Counted from the first letter of the stretch, positions 13,007-25,305 are shown. The stretch is 64,000 nucleotides of DNA from Nymphalis io (GCF_905147045.1 NC_065895.1:5771001-5835000); one strand, 5' to 3'. Numbers and translations: made by a program. Notes: generated from the sequence alone by a model not told the origin.

Positions 13007-13220
13007 CTTCTTTACTTGGTGGTAGGACTTTGTGCAAGGTCGTCTGTGTACATACCAACCACTCATCATATATTCTACCGCCTAACAGCAATACATGGTT
13101 TTGATGTAGCTTTGGGTAGAAAGCTAAGTGACTTCTGCACTTGTTTCACTAAGCGCCAGTTTACCAACGTGTTAAATAACACACTGGCTCACTCACCCTT
13201 CAAACCGGAAGGTTTCTACC
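13007..13220. mobile_element. Chimeric or rearranged family B fragments
   Basis: 13012-13103 matches the head of family B in plus orientation (GGTGGTAGGACTTTGTGCAA), while 13178-13215 matches an internal part in the opposite orientation (CACTGGCTCACTCACCCTTC). The open frame at 12950-13351 derives from this and is not a gene. Confidence 0.6.
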
Positions 13221-13908
13221 CTTATTTCACCTTAAGCAGTATAATGTTTTTAATTTATTTGAAAGTACCCTTAAAGTATATGTTATTCAATAAAAAAGTA
13301 TCATTAAAATTGTTTCACAACCAGCGAAGGTACAGTAACAAAAACTATTAACGATAAAAAGCATACGTTACGTTGTAGCAATATGCAATGAATAACTTTT
13401 TTGCTGATACTGCGGAACGTTAATACTTAGGTATTTTTTTTTGTTTCGTACAAAAAGTTATAAAATAAATTGGACTTAAAACATAAAATACAGCAGATAT
13501 TATAAGGAATTCAAACTAACCAGATTTTAAGTACACTAAGTCGTAGGTACCTACCTACTTTAAAATAACATTATTGAATTAAAAAACCATTTTATATAAA
13601 CTAACAAAATATACTTAGAGAAAAAATATTCAACAACTCACCTCTGTATTCTTATTTTAATATTATACTAAGAAAAAATATTGTCGTACATAATCCTTAA
13701 GTAATCGTTGAATGGAAATAGGTGTATTTTTTTATTTCCCATAATAAATATTAAATAAAATTAAATATTAGACTTTTCATACATATTTTAATATACGAGG
13801 AACATTGTTAAAAAATTACAAAATTAAAAAAATAATAATAATTGGAACTGATACACATATATTTTTATTTAATTGTATACGTACCTACTTATAATTCAGA
13901 ACGGGTAT

Positions 13909-14478
13909 TAATGGGCAGCTCGTAAATGTCCCACTTCTGGACAAAGGCCTTAGAAGGTTTGGAGTTGTTTCCATAAATGCACGTGATTATATGTATATGT
14001 GACAGAATTGTATCCTGTAACAGCTGTTATGTCCCACCGCTGGGTAAAGGCCTCCTCTCCCTTTTGAGGAGAAGGTTTGGAGCTTATTCCACCACGCTGC
14101 TCCAATGCGGGTTGGTAGAATACACATGTGGCAGAATTTCAATAAAATTAAACACACTTTCCTCACGATGTTTTCCTTCACCGTCAAGCACGAGATGAAT
14201 TATTAACACAAATTAATCTCATGTAAATTTAGTGGTGCTTGCCCGTGTTTGAACCCACGATCATCGGTTAAGATTCACGTGTTCTAACCACTAGGCCATC
14301 TCGGCTTACAGAATTGCATACAGTTTTAATTTTCATATAGTTTTCCCAAGATGCTTTCATTCACTATCTTATACGATTTGAATTATAAACACAATTTAAG
14401 CACGTGAATAATCAGGGGTACTTTTCTAAATTTAAACTCGCGATCGTGTTTCATTCACTAACTCATTTCGGCTCTTTT
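13909..14478 (-). mobile_element. Older family A SINE split by the insertion at 14011-14307
   Basis: The halves 13909-14010 and 14308-14478 align with the start and end of the younger family A copy, with much divergence: AAATGTCCCACTTCTGG at the left, and a CATTTTCGGCTC-type head at about 14460-14478. Joining them across the duplication restores one collinear SINE. Confidence 0.7.
14011..14307 (-). mobile_element. tRNA-derived SINE (family A), full-length, nested
   Basis: Read on the minus strand it starts AAGCCGAGATGGCCTAGTGG (A box TGGCCTAGTGG), then GGGTTCAAAC (B box), a body with GTGAAGGAAAACATCGTGAGG, and a tail ending near the TACAGGATA at 14011. It is flanked by direct repeats ACAGAATTG at 14002-14010 and 14308-14316, a target-site duplication. 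It sits inside an older copy of the same family. Confidence 0.8.
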
Positions 14479-17400
14479 AATATATTGGGTACTTAAATAC
14501 TTTCATTTCATTATTAAAATCATCAACGTGATCTTTAAAAGTATATTAGAGACTACCTCGACTTTGTACGGGAAAATAAGAAGTTTATCCCGTGCTCATT
14601 TTCCGTCTGTAGTCTTGTAATAGGTACATCGTACAACACACCACGCGAATTTACAGCTTTTATTATATCTCGTAATATTTTTAAAACTATCGGTTCGAAA
14701 TAAATTAGCGTTGTACAAAGTAACAATTAAAATAATGTGAAATTTACATATCAATCGGATTAGTATTTTCCCTGAAACCGGAATAAACAAACAAAACGTA
14801 CTTTTTCATATTATTAGTACGTAATATTAGTACATTAACAATTCACATTTTCATGTACCTAAAGTATATAGTTAATCTTTTCATAATGAATTAAAAATAA
14901 TTAAATTGTACAATTTTCATTGTATTGTTATAGATTTCTACATTAATAATAAACGTGATAAAACTCAACTCGCTTTGTTCTTAAGCAACGCTAAGTGAAT
15001 GTTAGTGTCAGTTCTTCAAACAACCAATACGGTATAATATAATATTTAATTTTCAAATAAATGTTAAAAATACTTGTACCTACACACATCGCGTATCGCC
15101 AGTTTTAAAATAATTTTTAAACAAATTTAAAAGTCCTTTTTTACAATTTTTAAATGTGATGTTATTGGATTCGCGTAGTGTTTACAGGGTCGATAAATCA
15201 ATTTTCTCTACAGCTAACTACTTTTTATTTTTCATACAGTCTATTAAAGCTTTTATCGGAAAAGGCAACGTTAGGCTAATTGCATACAATATTGTAGATT
15301 GTTTTTTTTTTAAATATAACATTTAACCGATTCACTGGTGATAAAACACGTAGTGTCAGTAAATTTTACTGTTATCTGTGTTGTACGTGACGTTCCACAT
15401 TTCTCGATATTATTTGTAGATATTAAATGTATTTATTAAATATACACGAAGAACCATAAACACAGAAAATCAGTAACCTCGGGTGACGCGATGCTATCGA
15501 ATCATGCGCCCGCTATATCCGTCCGCAGCAGTACCGGTCCTGCATGCTGATTACCATCATTACTGGTGAAACAATTGTAGACGAACTAAGCTAACGACCT
15601 ATTTATTATATAATACAACACATATAATATAAGCATCTATAACTTGGCGATTATTAAACGATAAAAACATAAGCATATTTAATTATTAAAATTAAATTAT
15701 AAATGACAAAATAATAAGTCGTCATCATGCTTTACATGAAATAAACTCGTACTATGTTCGTAATTTTTTTTACTAAATAATAATACGATAAATAGTTTAT
15801 AATATTTCTTTCAAAACGAACAGGAACTAATGATCGATAAGGTAAAATGAAGGCCTCTTGTCTTGGCAGTCGCCTTGAATAATTTATTCCAATCACACAT
15901 TACGATGACAGGGTCCCTGGTCACCGACAGATGCCTACAGCATCACAGATAATATTCTGACATTGACTCTGTTGAAACACGAATGCTAATATACATTAAA
16001 GGTTATATTTTAAAGAAAGTATGATGATAAATTAAATTGTAAATGAAATTTTAAGGAAAAAAATTATCAACAAGAAAGTTAATGTCTTTATTTGTTTTCT
16101 ATTACCTTATAATTAGCTCGACCTGTTAGAATGCCTGGGTCTAATCCTGCAAATAAATCTCAAACTTCATACTATTATAGTTAACACCGAATAAGATAAT
16201 TATGTAGGTCTAAATTATTCGAATCTACTTTCAAAACATTGCGTTCGAACGTTGCAAAATGGAAGAATATTATTAATTCCAGGTCGCTAGTTTTCCAGGA
16301 AACCGTGATATCGGAATTGCAAATATAGGCTATGCGCTTCCACTTATCCGTTGCGAGGTCGTAAGCGGTGAGCCCGTAACATTACATATCCTCGCTCTTA
16401 ACTGCATATTCCCAATATTACTGAGAGCTTATGTATTTTAGTTAAATGAAGCTCGTTCTAAATATGTATAAACAATAATTTAGGAATTCGAAATTTCTAT
16501 ATTCTCATAGTCGAAAATGTTTAAACCAATGCATGCAACCATGCAATGTGCAATCAGACAATTATTACAAAAAATTACTAACAATTTTTTCGCCATTTCT
16601 TAATAATAAACTTTCTTAGTAGGTAATCAAATAATGTTAAATATATATATAAGCATATGAAAATGTACCTACAAGGCAACACTAACACAGGCATGGAAAA
16701 AAACATTATTATTCCACTGACCTTTTGTTGCTGTCCCACTCTTTGTTATTCTTAATAGAAATTCATATGGAGTGTTTTAAATTCACTACCGTAATAGGGA
16801 AATTATTTCTTTGTTCTGTTTTATTATTCAGTGGTCTTGAAATTGATATAAACTGGTTTCATGTGATAATTTGCGATACAACTATATGTATAAGGTATCT
16901 ACGTGTTACAGATAATTCCCTTTTCCGATATAAATATAATAAGACTTAAAATCTATCATACTAAAATATTTTATTACAAGGAACCTCATAAATTAGTCGA
17001 TTCTTTGATGATAGCAAAATTGCATTGAATTAATGTCTCGCCTTTCCCCTAAGAGGTAAACAATGCAGCTGACCAAGAAACACGTAAACAATGGTTAAAT
17101 ATTACAAAGAGCTGAAGCGTATCGCGAATCCATTAAGTGTAATACAAACCTTAGAAAAGACAATGAAATTTGTATTAGATCGAGTAGTTTCAACAACGCA
17201 GTGTCATAGCAACAACGACAGAAGCTCTATGAAGTAAACCAGCTTGCGCCTTTCATAAAATAATACTTTACGCGCGATAATTTAGTTCGCTTCTATTACC
17301 GAATATATTGTAATAATAAAAACAAAATAAAATAGCTTACAATAATATATAAGGTAAGGTTAAACATATACATATTTATTTTCAAAATAGCCAAATCCGC

Positions 17401-18765
17401 AGCTTCGCCATCGTGGAATTCAGTGTGATAAGAAAATCCTTGAAAATTTGCCATTTTAGCGCACATATTGATTAGGTACAAAAAAAATTTGTTTTGGTTT
17501 GATAACTCACAAGTTTAAACTTACAAAAAGGCAGTTGTTTTGAGCTAACAGACACTTTTTTTAAAACTATTGACAATTTTTTTTTATTTGTATCGATGTT
17601 TAGTCACTTAAATATGAACAATGCGAGAACTTAAATACATATTTAATATATAAATTACATGTGATAATACTTACAAAATATAAATGGAATTGGTTGTTCT
17701 TCTAGAACCTACATTTCATTACTTAAATTTATTTGTGTATGACAGACGGCCGTTATCACTGAAAATGTTTCTTACGAGGTGAAACGAGTGTCCTCCTTCC
17801 ATATATACGATGTGTTAAGTTAAATATGTTTTAAAAACATTTCGCATTTCATATTTTGTGACTTTTTGTATCCCTTATGAGTTATGTAAAAATAATATTT
17901 AACATAAATATAATGAATGCTAATGATGTCGGATTCGAATTTTATTTTGTAAGAACATAACGAGGTTAAAGATAAAATTTCATTGGACTATTTGATTTAT
18001 TACCTAACGAGTTGTGCTTGCAACTTCGTCAGCGTAAAACATGGATACCTAGAAACTTTTATCCCTTGGGAATAGTATCCAGACCTAGAATTTTTAAAAT
18101 GTCGAGATTTATAAATTAATCAATTTGAGCCTGTAGTGCTCAAATAGTAATATGATTATTTAGGTTTGTTAGACAGTTTTCAACATTAGCTGAACTTAAA
18201 TTGGAGTAAACAAATTTACAGTCGTTTGTTATTTTTTTCCGGATTAACTCGAAAATTATTGTGCGATTGAAGATTATATATTCACATGACAAACATAGGC
18301 TATATATAGTCAATTATATTTAATGTTGAATGCTACAACTTGTGTAAGCAGTATGTGTTCATTTGTGTGTCGTTTTATTTTATATTATATTGATTTATAG
18401 TTACCATACTAAACCATATTTACCATACCATATTTCGATTGCGGGGCGTGACTGGCATGGGAGCATTCTCTCTATGTATTAAAAGTAATCTTTCAAATTC
18501 AGCGAGGGGAAAATTTATTTCAAATCCATGGTTGCATATAATATACGATTTAGAAAATTGTGTTCAGTAACAGCTGACATTGATTTTGTGTAAGGTCGAA
18601 AGTTAACGAGTAACTAACAGAAGAAAACACGCGATCTATCAATTTTCGAGGTCAAATCATTGCATGCTCTACAGCGGGAAACCGATCAACGTGATGCGAT
18701 CAGTCATTATGATAGAAGGTGTACGTACTTACATAACTTTAAATTTATATATTTATATAACTATC
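14479..18765. other. AT-rich non-coding DNA before the LINE
   Basis: GC-richer patches at 15478-15545 and 16290-16390 have no motif I recognise. No gene found. Confidence 0.6.
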
Positions 18766-21179
18766 CAGAGGGTGGATCTACCAGTTATCTGTCCGATAGC
18801 TGGTTGGAATCACTACGGGTACGCGACCCCGGACTGCTCTAGCTACTAGTGTCACATTCCTGTATCTTCCGTGATCACAGTATCCTCACCCCTCTCCTTG
18901 ATACGTTGTTTCCCAAAATTATCCCAGCGTCACGCCAAAGAAGAAGGAAAACTAATATTAAACCCGGAGCGGTGCCTCCGTTTAGGCGTAAGCCAGTCAC
19001 CTGCGGCCAAACCAGCACCACACGTATTGACTCGTCATTCCTGCGGATCCTGCTGGGGAGGAGGAGAGGGTGGCATGGGTACTGGGCAAGCCCGTGTTGC
19101 CATAAAGTCGCCTGGCCCAGGCGTAGCAGCATCCACGGAGAGGACACTTCGCTCACCTGTCTTGCAGGTGGAAAACAACACGGAGAGTGGCAGTCACCGG
19201 TTATAAGTCAGCACGAATAGGCGTAAGTGCGGACGCCAGGGGCCACTCTTGACAGTAGGAGGATCCATCGTAGATCCATTGATCAGTTACCGCCTGCTTT
19301 AAGTCGGGCAGCCCCCGATCAATAAGGTACTGATCCGCCTCAGCGTTAACTTGTTCCGCCTGGGTGAACGGAACATAAGCCTTACAGCTAGACGTTGACG
19401 CTGTGACATTGACCACCTGCTCAAAGAAACAAAAATCTCAAAACCCACAACAACGCTGCTTACATGCGCTTTGCGACATGGAATGTCCGAACGATGAGGA
19501 CAGGCTTCCCGAACACCTACGGAAGCTCCGATTGCGCCCAAAAACTGCGCAAAACTTACAGTATCGACGTGGAGCTTAAAAGGCTCAAAATCGATATCGT
19601 AGCCTTACAAGAGACCAGAACTGAAGACGAAGGGTCTTTGCGTGAAGCTAACTACACTTTTTACTGGAAGGGCAAGAGTTCCTTGGAAACACGAGAGCAT
19701 GGTGTAGGTTTCGCGGTTCGAAACCATCTCATCAACGCCATAGAGACACCTGTAGGCGTTTCCGAGCGGATTATGGTCTTGCGTCTAAACACAAAAAGCG
19801 GCTTTGTCACGCTAATTTCCGCTTACGCACCGACGCTTAGTTCAAAACCTGAGACCAAGGATCAGTTCTACGGCCAGCTCGATGAGACAGTGCGCAGGGT
19901 GAATCCAACTGACAGACTGCATATTTTGGGTGACTTTAATGCCCGCGTCGGTCAGGGTACATCAGCCTGGCCTGAATGCCTCGGTGCACACGGCATAGGC
20001 AAGCTTAACGACAACGGACAACGACTGTTGGAGTTTTGCTCAAGGCACCAGCTGTGTGTTACCAACACCTTTTTTAAAGGCAAAATGATGCGGAAAGTCT
20101 CGTGGATGCACCCTCGATCTAAACACTGGCACCAATTAGACCTTGCTCTAACAAGAAGGAGGGATCTACGGGAAACGCTCCACACGCGGGCGTTTCACAG
20201 TGCCGATTGCGACACCGATCACAGCCTCGTCGCTACTAAAGTCCGACTTGTCCCTAGAAGAGTCCATTCTTCCAAGCCACTCGGTCGAAAAAAGATAAAT
20301 CTTTTCAAGACTCGTGACATGGAAGTAGTGGAGTCATTTGGGGAACTCGTCCGCGAAGAAGTTGCAACTTGGGATAGTACGGCATCAGCGCGAGTCGAAT
20401 GGGAAAAAGTCAAGTCTCTTCTCACTGACACTTCAGGCAAGATTTTTGGCTATCAAAAGGCAAAATCTTACGACTGGTTTCAAGAAAACGAGAAGCACTT
20501 ACTTCCCTTGATTGACTCGAAACGCCAAGCCGCTTTAAATTTTCGCCTTAACCCTTGCGATGCGACGCGTAAAGATCTCACGAAGGCAAAAGCCTCACTC
20601 CAGCGTAGCACGCGCTTCTTTGTAAATGCGTTTTGGACAGAGCTTTGCCAAAGCATCCAAGCGTGCGCAATCGCGGGGGATATTGGCGGGGTGTACGCGG
20701 GCATCAAAAGAGCTCTTGGACCTACTCCAAAAAAGACGGCACCTCTCAAGGAAACCGACGGTTCTGTTATAACAGACAGCACCCGTCAGATGGCAAGATG
20801 GGTAGAATACTACAAGGGGCTCTACTCGTGCCCAGTGGATATTCAGCCAGAAGCAATGGAGCTTGTCCCGAATCTGGCAACTTGGCACGAGCTAGACGTT
20901 GCACCCACAGTAGAGGAACTTTATCTGGCCGTCAAGAAGCTCAAATGTGGAAAGAGCCCCGGAAAAGACGATGTTGTCACCGAAGTCGTCAAGCTTGAGT
21001 GCCTCTTGCCCATCCTTCATAACCACCTGGCTAAGTGCTGGGAAGAAAACTACGTCCCTCAGGATATGCGAGATGCTAACATCGTCACTCTTTATAAAGG
21101 CAAAGGCGATCGTGGCGACTGCAACTGTTACCGCGGAATATCTCTTCTTAGCATCGTCGGTAAAGCCTTTGCTTAATAG
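18766..21179 (+). mobile_element. Non-LTR retrotransposon (LINE), 5' part retained, 3' part lost
   Basis: GC content rises sharply at about 18766 and falls at 21180. The first 700 bases are leader or a short ORF1-like region with several overlapping small frames (for example 18871-19206) that I cannot assign. The main ORF at 19464 encodes an apurinic-type endonuclease and the beginning of a reverse transcriptase. The coding sequence stops inside the RT fingers, so the palm, thumb, 3' UTR and tail are absent. The protein resembles the LINE ORFs often annotated in databases as craniofacial development protein 2-like; the clade (RTE/CR1/jockey-related) is not resolved here. Confidence 0.88.
19464..21176 (+). 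CDS. LINE ORF2 fragment: EEP endonuclease plus N-terminal reverse transcriptase
   Basis: 570 uninterrupted codons. Endonuclease motifs are TWN (Asn7), LQETR (Glu50), SAYAPT (120-124), GDFNARVG (Asp157, Asn159), HQLDLALT (Asp226) and CDTDHSLV (Asp252, His253), so all expected catalytic residues are present. A linker occupies about residues 255-470. RT begins with KKLKCGKSPGKDDV and DMRDANIVTLYKGKGDRGDC, then YRGISLLSIVGKAFA, and ends at TAA. There is no FADD-type RT active site. A complete relative would continue about 400-500 residues. The product could still be a nuclease, but not a reverse transcriptase. Confidence 0.85.
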   Translation: MRFATWNVRTMRTGFPNTYGSSDCAQKLRKTYSIDVELKRLKIDIVALQETRTEDEGSLREANYTFYWKGKSSLETREHGVGFAVRNHLINAIETPVGVSERIMVLRLNTKSGFVTLISAYAPTLSSKPETKDQFYGQLDETVRRVNPTDRLHILGDFNARVGQGTSAWPECLGAHGIGKLNDNGQRLLEFCSRHQLCVTNTFFKGKMMRKVSWMHPRSKHWHQLDLALTRRRDLRETLHTRAFHSADCDTDHSLVATKVRLVPRRVHSSKPLGRKKINLFKTRDMEVVESFGELVREEVATWDSTASARVEWEKVKSLLTDTSGKIFGYQKAKSYDWFQENEKHLLPLIDSKRQAALNFRLNPCDATRKDLTKAKASLQRSTRFFVNAFWTELCQSIQACAIAGDIGGVYAGIKRALGPTPKKTAPLKETDGSVITDSTRQMARWVEYYKGLYSCPVDIQPEAMELVPNLATWHELDVAPTVEELYLAVKKLKCGKSPGKDDVVTEVVKLECLLPILHNHLAKCWEENYVPQDMRDANIVTLYKGKGDRGDCNCYRGISLLSIVGKAFA

Positions 21180-22486
21180 CTTATACTTAATTAAGTATTT
21201 GTTTTTAGTTTGTAAATAACATTGTAAGTTAAAGTTTATAGGTTAGGTAGATATTTCGTTTTGTCGTCGCATATTTTTTTCTCATTGTTTTGTTAAATTT
21301 ATTCTTAGTCAGTTAGTTAATAATAGGTACTTATCTTTTAAACACATAGATTTACCTTTCAGCTTTAAAAGGACACTATTTCCTGTGAAGGTATCGTTTG
21401 CAGTCACAATAAATAAAGTACAGGGAAGGACATTCAAGTATGTCGGAATAGAGTTAAGGGAATTCTTCTACTATTGTTTTCATGGCAAATTTTATGTTTC
21501 CCTATTTATCCGGGTGCGGTGAAAAAAATGAATACGAATATAAAACTAAAAATGTTTTATATACTGAAATATTATAAGTTCGCTCTTAGTGATTTCGTTA
21601 AGTTATACGCAGGTGGAACCGTGGGCACAGGTAGTATGTATATATAATGTGAGTTGAATCGACGGAGCCTACGCTAATATCGGTTTTTTTTTTCAATTAA
21701 AAAAAAAAAATATTTTCTCTTATTCCACGGCCTTTTTCTGTTTGTTTGGTATACTTAAATTATTTGAAAGTGCGTTAATAGGTACTGCGATTAAAGAGTT
21801 TAACAATAAAAAAAAAATATTGTCTGCGTTGTTTCTTTGTTCTTTAAGCTGTAGTTTTATAAATAATTTGAATCAATTTATAGAACATAAACTTTCTACA
21901 TACATCGTCAAAATTAGTTTACCCTGGCCGACAGCACTGCGCAAATGGAACAAACACGGTTGGAATAAACGATGACTTTCCCAGGATCAATACAGTACAG
22001 GAAAGCATACTTGAAGCGAGCAGATCGTCGAATTGAAAGGACGAATGATATTCATTAATTAAAATTAATATACTATACAAGTACATGTTAATTCTACAAC
22101 GTTTCAACTAAAAACATGTAATAAACATTTTTATAGGATACTGCTAGGATAGAAGCAAGTAAGTTTTTATGGGTCGAGATAGAAATTCGAGCATATTACG
22201 TAGCCGAGATTTCGTAGCAAGAGTTAAATTATTTATAATGAAAATTTATTTGCAAGAAAAGTGGTTACGCGTTAGGTTTTACTGATTTAAATAAACAAAG
22301 ACTTTTCGCAAACAGGAATCTTAAATTGTTTTAGAAAATTCGTTACGTGTGTACGTACGTTACGTTGTTTTTTCCTTTGGAAATTTTATATGAAGTGAAA
22401 TCAATTTACAATAACTTGATATTGATGATATAAACATATAACTAGATTATATATAATTATTTTATCATTAATTTTAGAGTTTATTT

Positions 22487-22585
22487 TTAACGCCCAACCC
22501 AAAAAGAAAGGTATATAAGATTAACGAGTGTATGTGTGTCTGTCTGCTGCATAGTAACTAACCGGATGAACCGATTTGATTACAA
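22487..22585. repeat. Short relic of a common interspersed repeat
   Basis: CCCAACCCAAAAAGAAAGG, GTATGTGTGTCTGTCTGCTG and GGATGAACCGATTTGAT have the order of a repeat tail frequent in insects. No boundaries can be set. Confidence 0.3.
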
Positions 22586-22835
22586 TTGTTTTTATTAATA
22601 TTTCCTTAATTTCTTTCATTGGTACCAAAATTTTTGTACTTATTTTTAATAAATTTAAAATTTTATTTCAAATTGCCTGCGGGTGATCATATTATACCGT
22701 ACATGTCTTACCGTAACTAAAGCTGTTTGAGCCACTGAAAGTTATTATGGCGACTTTAAATATAAGCTGATTTTTAGTCAATACTTACATAAATTATGAA
22801 TAGTCAGTCACCAAATCTTGATGCTATGAAGCGTC

Positions 22836-22890
22836 ACTACAGGCACAGGGGACAAAACATCTTAGTTCCTAAGATGATATTAGTGATTTA
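22836..22890 (+). mobile_element. Short family B fragment
   Basis: ACTACAGGCACAGGGGACA, AAACATCTTAGTTCC and a degraded continuation match the centre of family B in plus orientation. Confidence 0.5.
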
Positions 22891-23139
22891 AGTTTATATA
22901 TGGTATATATATATATTTTAAATATTATAATGAGGTTTTATTTTATTATAAGATTTAAGATATAATACTACAATTACGTATACAGCCAGTCTTCCCCTCT
23001 AGTCATATCATTATTTACGTTCGTATTCCAAAAGATCGAATACTCAGAAGTTAACTAAATAGTATAAGAAATAATCTTCAGCCCGCAGGTCATAAAACCA
23101 AACGTAAATCTACGTAAAATTAGTTGTAGCTATATCATA

Positions 23140-23280
23140 ATGGCAAATAAAGGTCAAGTTCGTGGGGTGCAGGCGGTGGCGGTAGCGACAGCTCACGGTC
23201 CGCCGAGCGCTACAAGGCCGCTGAACATCAAAGCCTTCGACCCTTGTAAATTATCCCCTCCACCGATCAATCGGAGCTGA
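23140..23280 (+). CDS. Candidate small ORF, 46 residues, unknown
   Basis: ATG at 23140 (ATAATGG context) opens 46 codons to TGA at 23278-23280. From 23160 the sequence is abruptly GC-rich (GGCGGTGGCGGTAGC...) inside AT-rich DNA, and the peptide (MANKGQVRGVQAVAVATA then HGPPSATRPLNIKAFDPC) has no motif I recognise. An alternative reading uses GTGGGGTGCAG as an acceptor and another frame (GGGSDSSRSAERYKAAEHQ, stop at about 23249), so this may be an exon instead. Could equally be non-coding. Confidence 0.22.
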   Translation: MANKGQVRGVQAVAVATAHGPPSATRPLNIKAFDPCKLSPPPINRS

Positions 23281-25204
23281 ACTCGCGATTATAACAAATA
23301 TGTGGAAACAATTTTATGTAAATCAATTGAAAAAATAAAAAACAATAATGGCAAAAAAATATTATTAAAAAAACTATGGTTTTGTCGCATGATCGTATTG
23401 GTAAGTATTTATTCTAAAACATCACCTATCCATCTTGTTGCTACACTGTTTGTGATAGAACAGACAGACACAAACATTAATTCTTATACCAACATATTGA
23501 GTAATATTTCGGTAATTATATAAATTTACCATAAATATAAATATATTTAGAGTAAGAAATATTGTAGGATTTTCTTTGTAAATTATATAATTTAATATGA
23601 TAGTACATATAGGTATTAAATGTACATATGTTACTTCGTCAAAAGAAATGTCATGTATTGATCTGCACGGTACTTAATACTGTTAAAGTTTTTCTCTGTT
23701 ACTGCGTTGTGTTATGTGTGCACATGGAATGGGAATGTTTATTCTTTTAAAATTAATCATTTATCCCGGTAATCACAAATGATATCGATTTAAAATTAGA
23801 ATTTTGTTTCTCGAATTAATGTTACTTTTCTAATTGTTATTAATAACCTCTTATAATAATAGATAGGAAAACACGTAAGAGTTGCGGTTTTTGACTGCAT
23901 ATTGTTATATATGTAATATAAAATAATTTCAATATAATTTAACATGTTATTTCATGTATATCATTCATATAATCTTGTTAATCATATACAAAATAACAAT
24001 GGATACAATTTGATTGAACAGAAAGCAAATTGTTTATTTAAAACCTTAACTGAATTTTAAACGTACCTAAACAACAAATTTCGTTTTCCTTTAACGAAGT
24101 CATCTCTTCATTTCCTAATACATAATATACATCATCCGATAACAAGAGGACTTGTTACTGAGAAAAAAAATCGAGTTTATTTAATTTTGCCGAACAAATT
24201 CAATTTTGTAAGCAATCAATTTATTTTAGAATGATTTTCATTCGCTTCAATTTTATTGAAATATCGTCTTAAGTAATAATTAATATTAGGTTTTTAAAGG
24301 CAGATTATATATTCAATGTTACTATAATAAATGCGAACGTTTGAATGTCTTGATGCTTGTTACTTAGGTAACGAGTCAACCTGCTGGGCGAGTTCTAAAT
24401 ATGAAATATTCATCAAAGTAATAATGAGCTTTGAGAGTATTGCTATTAACTTTTACTTTACTTAATTATTATTAATATCTCGAGGCGCAAAGAAAATGAG
24501 TGTGGGACTAATTAATTACCTATTTGTTTTTTTCCGAAAACACGTTGAAACTAATTATATGATTAATTAAGGTAAAACCTACATGATAGCTTAGTGTCAT
24601 GGACATGGTTTGATATATCATCTCATTGAGCTAATTATAGATAAAATAAAATAAGCATGATTTGTAGATAATAAAAATGTCTCGTGAAAATAGTGGCAGT
24701 CACCACGTTTATATTTAAAACACGACGAAGTTCCAATTAAATTATTTTGAGCATGGAGTATGTTTATAAACAAATTTATTGAATACAGCTTTTTAAGTAA
24801 TTGAATGAAAAAAAAATAACGCATAAAAAAGATTTGGATTGATAAATACTTTTGTGCAGTTATAATATTTGTGTATGCGCCATATGTAAAATACATTAAA
24901 TACAAATACTCATTTAGTAAGATTTAAAGTTTTATTAAAAAAATGCTACATCTATTTTTTATAAAAAAAGTGTAATAAATAATATTATTTCTTTTAAAAA
25001 AAAGATAAAACATTTTTTTGCAGTATGTTAACATTTTAATACGCGTATATTACTTACATAAGAAGTAAAAAAGATTTTTTGATAACTTATGACAATAAAA
25101 ATAATTTAGAAAGGTTAATTTAATTAAGACTATTTTTTATTATTTAGATAAAAGTTGAATTTATAAGTATGCTTATGTATTAATATTTTACAATTGTTTA
25201 TATA

Positions 25205-25298
25205 CCTTCGATAGCTCAGTTGGTAGAGCGGTGGACTGTAGATGAGATAATTGTTAATTGATATCCATAGGTCGCTGGTTCAAATCCGGCTCGAAGGA
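25205..25298 (+). tRNA. tRNA-Tyr (GTA) with 21-nt intron
   Basis: Acceptor arms CCTTCGA (25205-25211) and TCGAAGG (25291-25297) pair perfectly, with discriminator A at 25298. The A box starts at 25212 (TAGCTCAGTTGG) and the B box is at 25277-25287 (GGTTCAAATCC). The anticodon stem GTGGA pairs with TCCAT, and the anticodon GTA is at 25238-25240. A 21-base AT-rich intron (25242-25262) sits one base 3' of the anticodon, the canonical position; tRNA-Tyr genes are intron-containing in animals. The spliced length is 73 nt. All arms are intact, so it is probably functional. Confidence 0.96.
25242..25262 (+). other. Intron of tRNA-Tyr
   Basis: 21 bases between position 37 (G, 25241) and position 38 (A, 25263) of the tRNA. 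Removing it restores a seven-base anticodon loop CTGTAGA. The exact junction can shift slightly because of the repeated AT. Confidence 0.9.
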
Positions 25299-25300
25299 TA

Positions 25301-25305
25301 TTTTT
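25301..25305 (+). terminator. RNA polymerase III terminator of tRNA-Tyr
   Basis: A run of five T begins three bases after the tRNA 3' end, the normal Pol III stop. Confidence 0.8.

Larger units (their letters stand above)
21180..25204. other. AT-rich non-coding DNA between LINE and tRNA-Tyr
   Basis: Contains the small ORF at 23140 and repeat scraps at 22487 and 22836. A Helitron 5'-like TTACTATAATAAATGCGAAC is at about 24318. The remaining frames are AT-driven. Confidence 0.6.

Noticed and set aside
12950..13351. 133-codon plus-strand frame
   Set aside because: Overlaps rearranged family B repeat pieces; no protein-like features.
19952..20782. Several minus-strand frames opposite the LINE ORF
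   Set aside because: Shadow frames of the coding strand.
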